From the NCBI GenBank assembly GCA_026770585.1, contig MU647862.1, forward strand, positions 1 through 20,491: a stretch of 20,491 bases of DNA, written 5' to 3'. The translations under genes were made by a program, and so were the position numbers. This document shows, piece by piece, positions 17,329 to 20,491 of the stretch (its first letter is position 1; the number at the start of each line of letters is the position of its first letter). The stretch comes from Baffinella frigidus. Its lineage: Eukaryota; Cryptophyceae; Cryptomonadales; Baffinellaceae. The notes below the pieces were generated by a model that saw nothing but the letters and a program-made list of their open reading frames with translations, did no database searches and was not told the DNA's origin.

Positions 17329-17331
17329 TCA
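17329..17331 (-). other. TGA separating the capsid-like ORF from an in-frame continuation
   Basis: The context on the minus strand is GCA TGA ATC, following an acidic serine-rich linker (GSSDDADTDQDA). Other long genes here contain no internal TGA and several end with it, so TGA is a normal stop in this genome. Confidence 0.6.
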
Positions 17332-20004
17332 TGCATCTTGGTCTGTGTCGGCATCGTCACTGCTTCCACTTGAAGTCAGCATGATAGGGTTCGGCCACGT
17401 CTTCTGACCTGCGGGGAATATCATACAACAGATGCTAGGTCCGTCATATGGCTTATCGAGGTTGTTGCAACTGTCACGGAAGTTGCTTTCACGGTCACCC
17501 CACGTCATAAACGTGTCATCGCAACCACCATTGTATCCGTTGAACGCGACGTCCCAGCAGCGCATGAGGTTCTTCTCGTTGAGAACAATAGCCCGCTCGT
17601 GGTACTTGTACGACATACCCCACTTACCATGCATTCCATCGTCATACACACTGAGCTCGGTCTGTCCCCAGAAGGTGGCCCCAAGGTCATCCTTACCACC
17701 GCGGCCCATCACAACCCCAAGCATGTTGTGCTCGATGTTGGGACGTATCATGACGATGTCGAATTCCTTGGTCGGGTTTTTCATCATCTGGAAAAAGATG
17801 TTTTCACCCACATCAGGCATGACGTCACCATCAAACCCGTTCTCACCTGGCACCCACGGCTGGGGCATGATAGACCCCGGCGGTGCGACACCCGCTTCAG
17901 CACCAAGATACACACTCTCATGGAACTTATACCCCATGAAGATACCACCAGACGCCCGCATCGTAATTCTAGACAGAGTGTTGTTACCGTGGGCATCCTG
18001 CGTTCCGAAGAGCAGTGCCATCATATGTCTCACCAAGTGAAGGAGAAGAACTTTACAATCCGCTGGAGTCATATCGGCAGCATTTCCACTCCAATAATTC
18101 ACAGATTCCTGGCTCTGGCCCCCGAATGATTCCGTGCCCGTGAGGGGGTTGAAATCTTGATTCACCATCTCCACGAAATCCGCATGGCTGCGGATTTGCT
18201 TGAACCAATCACCAACAGTCGTCGATCCAATGAGCTTCAGACCATCGAACAGCGATTCGTCCCGTGTACCCTGTGCAGCAAACCATGCATTGAGCATGAA
18301 AAGTCGAGATTTCTTGTATAGACAAACCTGCGGGCCATCTGTTTCCAGACTCATGGGCGGAAACCCCATTGCATATCCAAGCATCGTGTGAATCGCGCTG
18401 ATATTGGGTATATCAATGTTAACATCTTCGAGCAAGTAGGAGATGATCTTATCATTCGGGGATTCCCCCATGTAAATCTTAGCCTCCGGGGAGTTGGCTG
18501 AAAAATCCGACCATTCCTTGAGACACTCCCTCACATGACCTGAGGCCATTCGTGTAGGAAGCCCTAGTACCCACGGTGAAGAGATAGAGCCATTGGGTCC
18601 GGCGCTATAAGGCATCGTCAAGGCGTTAGACACCACGTACCTGCCTTCAACACCATTGACCGCATTCTCCTCGATCAGTGAAAATATCGATTGGTGCCGG
18701 ATAGTTGCGATACGTGCAACATCACTCCATGTGGGACAATTGAAAACCCCACCGGGTGGCTTCACAGTGGTTTGTGCCACCTTCCCCGAAATCCCCTTGT
18801 CGATCATGCCAATAAGATCAGTGGGCAGTGGACCACCAGAACCACCCCGGGATCTGCTCTGGTGCTCCACAGCCCGGGATTCATGCGGCAGTGCAGCATG
18901 CTTTATCAGGTCCCCCCCAGTCAGCACAAACATAGTATCTTTGGACTGGTCGTACATCTGAACCTTGAGTGTCTTGAATCCCTCGAAACTGACACCATGG
19001 ACAACGTAATACTCGGCGACACGCACACGGCGGTCGAGGAGGTCGCGCGGCCGCGCACCCGTCTCCGTCGAGAATGAGCGTGAGTGGATGACGTCAAGAC
19101 CACGGTACTTGGTGAGATTGGGACCGTCAGCCAAGCGCTTGAGGCCGTCTGGACCCTGCGTGACATACTGTGTCTTCTCGGGCGTCATTGTCAGCTGCAT
19201 CGTCAGCTTACTGTTCGTGAGAATGAACGACGGGTCTTGCGAACCCCATGACTTCATGGTTGCCTTGGTGTCTTCGATGATAAGGTCAAGCGCGTTGGGG
19301 TTCTTCTGCATGATACCGAAGAGGTCAACATATTGACGGCATCGCTGCCAGACATTCTTGTCACGCGCATAGTACTTCTCGTTGATCTTCCGGGCATACG
19401 ACGGAGCAGTGATGAGGGCAATGTGGACGTCGAGGTCGTTCGTGTACTGAATAGAACCCACCATCTGCTTGAGCTGGTTTGCGAAGTTGACGCGACCCTC
19501 GGGAGACATCATGAAATTATGCTCCATGGTGATGGCGAGACCCTGACGAACCGTGTATCCAGCAAACGATTGCTTGCTCTGAGTGAGAACACGGGCCGCC
19601 GACTCGTATGGAACACGGTTAGCCATACCCTCGTCGAAAGACCAGACATTCCACTTGATTTTCGCATCCGGGTGCTCTAGGTACGTGTAAGGGAGAATCG
19701 TTGACGTGAAGGGGGAGTTTGTGGTGTCAGTAATGAGCCCGTCAATACGATCGGTGAGGAACGGGTTCGGCCCCTTGAGCACATCGGGGAGGTGCCAGCG
19801 CTGGTGGCGCTTGCTTCGCATCGGATCCTCTTTGATGTCGCGTGCAGAGGGGCCAAAGACGGACTCATACTCCTGGATTGACGGATTGCGGTCACTCTTG
19901 GTGTAGGTGCCACCACCATCACCCGCCATATATGACCCGGTTGGAATAACACCCAGGCTTGAATCCCCACGAGAACCTTGTCCGGCTTCTGGACCAGCCG
20001 ACAT
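17329..20004 (-). CDS. Candidate major capsid protein (891 residues before the TGA)
   Basis: The start is the ATG at 20004, 38 nt behind a TATTAAAG box. The frame is open upstream to a GTG at 20280, but that part contains the promoter and repeats. The first 60 residues are glycine- and serine-rich and look flexible. The rest is a long soluble mixed alpha/beta protein without a signal peptide or membrane segment. Conserved-looking blocks include a strand-helix stretch near 156-195 (MEHNFMMSPEGRVNFANQLK), an arginine-rich block at 300-333 (RGLDVIHSRSFS, DLLDRRVRVAEYY), and an aromatic block at 749-825 (MIRPNIEHNMLG, WGMSYKYHERAIV). These match my memory of a large capsid-like family in protist viruses and integrated elements. 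An HK97-type fold is possible but cannot be shown by eye. The frame continues past the TGA to 16981. Confidence 0.6.
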   Translation of the reverse strand: MSAGPEAGQGSRGDSSLGVIPTGSYMAGDGGGTYTKSDRNPSIQEYESVFGPSARDIKEDPMRSKRHQRWHLPDVLKGPNPFLTDRIDGLITDTTNSPFTSTILPYTYLEHPDAKIKWNVWSFDEGMANRVPYESAARVLTQSKQSFAGYTVRQGLAITMEHNFMMSPEGRVNFANQLKQMVGSIQYTNDLDVHIALITAPSYARKINEKYYARDKNVWQRCRQYVDLFGIMQKNPNALDLIIEDTKATMKSWGSQDPSFILTNSKLTMQLTMTPEKTQYVTQGPDGLKRLADGPNLTKYRGLDVIHSRSFSTETGARPRDLLDRRVRVAEYYVVHGVSFEGFKTLKVQMYDQSKDTMFVLTGGDLIKHAALPHESRAVEHQSRSRGGSGGPLPTDLIGMIDKGISGKVAQTTVKPPGGVFNCPTWSDVARIATIRHQSIFSLIEENAVNGVEGRYVVSNALTMPYSAGPNGSISSPWVLGLPTRMASGHVRECLKEWSDFSANSPEAKIYMGESPNDKIISYLLEDVNIDIPNISAIHTMLGYAMGFPPMSLETDGPQVCLYKKSRLFMLNAWFAAQGTRDESLFDGLKLIGSTTVGDWFKQIRSHADFVEMVNQDFNPLTGTESFGGQSQESVNYWSGNAADMTPADCKVLLLHLVRHMMALLFGTQDAHGNNTLSRITMRASGGIFMGYKFHESVYLGAEAGVAPPGSIMPQPWVPGENGFDGDVMPDVGENIFFQMMKNPTKEFDIVMIRPNIEHNMLGVVMGRGGKDDLGATFWGQTELSVYDDGMHGKWGMSYKYHERAIVLNEKNLMRCWDVAFNGYNGGCDDTFMTWGDRESNFRDSCNNLDKPYDGPSICCMIFPAGQKTWPNPIMLTSSGSSDDADTDQDA

Positions 20005-20034
20005 TGTCAGTTGTATGTGAACCAGGACACATTC

Positions 20035-20042
20035 CTTTAATA
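20035..20042 (-). promoter_or_regulatory. TATA-like box of the capsid-like gene
   Basis: The minus strand reads TATTAAAG 38 nt before the ATG at 20004. Confidence 0.5.
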
Positions 20043-20066
20043 CGTTCCATGATTGTACTTGTGTGT

Positions 20067-20095
20067 ATGGTGTATATGGTATATGCATACACCAT
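20067..20095. repeat. Perfect 9-bp inverted repeat upstream of the capsid-like promoter
   Basis: The arms are ATGGTGTAT (20067-20075) and ATACACCAT (20087-20095), with an 11-base loop. It starts about 25 bp upstream of the TATA-like box and could be an operator-type protein site. Confidence 0.5.
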
Positions 20096-20173
20096 GTACC
20101 ACCCATCGCAATTTTGACCATCCATGTACATATTGATAAAATCAGCAAGATTTCTATGGACGAAATGTCACTC

Positions 20174-20207
20174 GGGGTTGGGTGGTATATGGGGGTTGGG
20201 TGGTATA
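20174..20207. repeat. 16-bp direct repeat, 18-bp period
   Basis: GGGGTTGGGTGGTATA occurs at 20174-20189 and 20192-20207. The G-rich plus strand has several GGG or GGGG runs. Confidence 0.8.
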
Positions 20208-20315
20208 AAATTGACGACGCAATTGGAATATTGGGTTTGCAATATACGGTCGACGAGACAACCAATTTAGAATATTTCACAATTTATGTAATGAAACACT
20301 ACACGTATTTACACA

Positions 20316-20491
20316 CCTCGATTTGTGACATATACATACATACAAGGCGGCTTCGTCATGTTTTAGCATACATCACGGGCTGACCTCGTAAACAAACTCA
20401 ATTCGTGCCATATACATACAAGGCTTCATCAGGGTGTTGGCATACATCACGGGTTGACCTCGTAAACAAGCTCAATTCGTGCCATATACAT
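20316..20491. repeat. Imperfect tandem repeat of 68-74 bp, at least 2.5 copies, open at right edge
   Basis: Copies start at 20316, 20384 and 20458, each with CCTCG. They share CATATACATACAAGG and GCATACATCACGGG. The array continues beyond the window. Confidence 0.85.

Larger units (their letters stand above)
20005..20491. other. Upstream region of the capsid-like gene, no clear gene
   Basis: These 487 bases hold the promoter, an inverted repeat (20067-20095), an 18-bp-period direct repeat (20174-20207) and an imperfect tandem repeat running off the right edge (20316-20491). A plus-strand frame with an ATG at 20156 is open to 20383, but it has tandem-repeat character and no supporting signal. 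Confidence 0.5.

Noticed and set aside
20005-20280. Upstream in-frame extension of 92 codons of the capsid-like protein to a GTG
   Set aside because: It contains the TATA-like box, the inverted repeat and the G-rich direct repeat, and has a skewed repeated composition. The ATG at 20004 fits the promoter spacing.
1-20491. A genetic code in which TGA is a sense codon
   Set aside because: Five open frames of 610 to 1180 codons have no internal TGA, while several well-formed genes end with TGA, so it acts as a stop.

Overview
The window looks like about 20 kb of a large DNA virus of a eukaryote, or such a virus integrated in a protist genome. The reasons are dense intron-free genes on both strands, no ribosome-binding sites, an AT-rich TATA-like box 27 to 45 nt before most start codons, extracellular eukaryote-type domains (discoidin-like, LamG-like, cysteine-rich GCC2/GCC3-type, CUB, ankyrin, RCC1), and one large protein that reads like a virion capsid protein. 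Base composition is close to even. I cannot assign a virus family. A lineage with an HK97-type capsid, such as the mirusviruses, is a possibility and not a demonstrated placement.

Left part (1-8128), all minus strand: two very large secreted paralogues lie head to tail. The first (1-3552) runs off the left edge and joins a signal peptide, discoidin-like domain, two LamG-like modules and cysteine-rich repeats to an RCC1 propeller. The second (3784-7017) has the same N-terminal half, a much longer cysteine-rich stalk and a second LamG-like module. An ankyrin-repeat protein (7148-8128) sits upstream of them.

Middle (8129-12732): a small CxxC protein (8317-8862), a 430-base spacer with a 27-bp tandem repeat, a 613-residue protein with an N-terminal membrane region (9294-11135), a weak small ORF (11305-11451), an unknown plus-strand protein of 190 residues (11552-12124) and an unknown minus-strand protein of 159 residues (12253-12732).

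Right part (12733-20491): a divergent promoter drives an unrecognised 988-residue soluble protein (12819-15785). It is followed by a secreted CUB/cysteine-rich protein (15898-16734). Convergent to these is the candidate major capsid protein (20004 to 17329). Its frame continues open for 115 codons past a single TGA, down to 16981. The window ends in an imperfect tandem repeat of about 70 bp. The likely working picture is virion structural genes beside surface or secreted adhesion proteins. Apart from domain recognition, the roles are inference.
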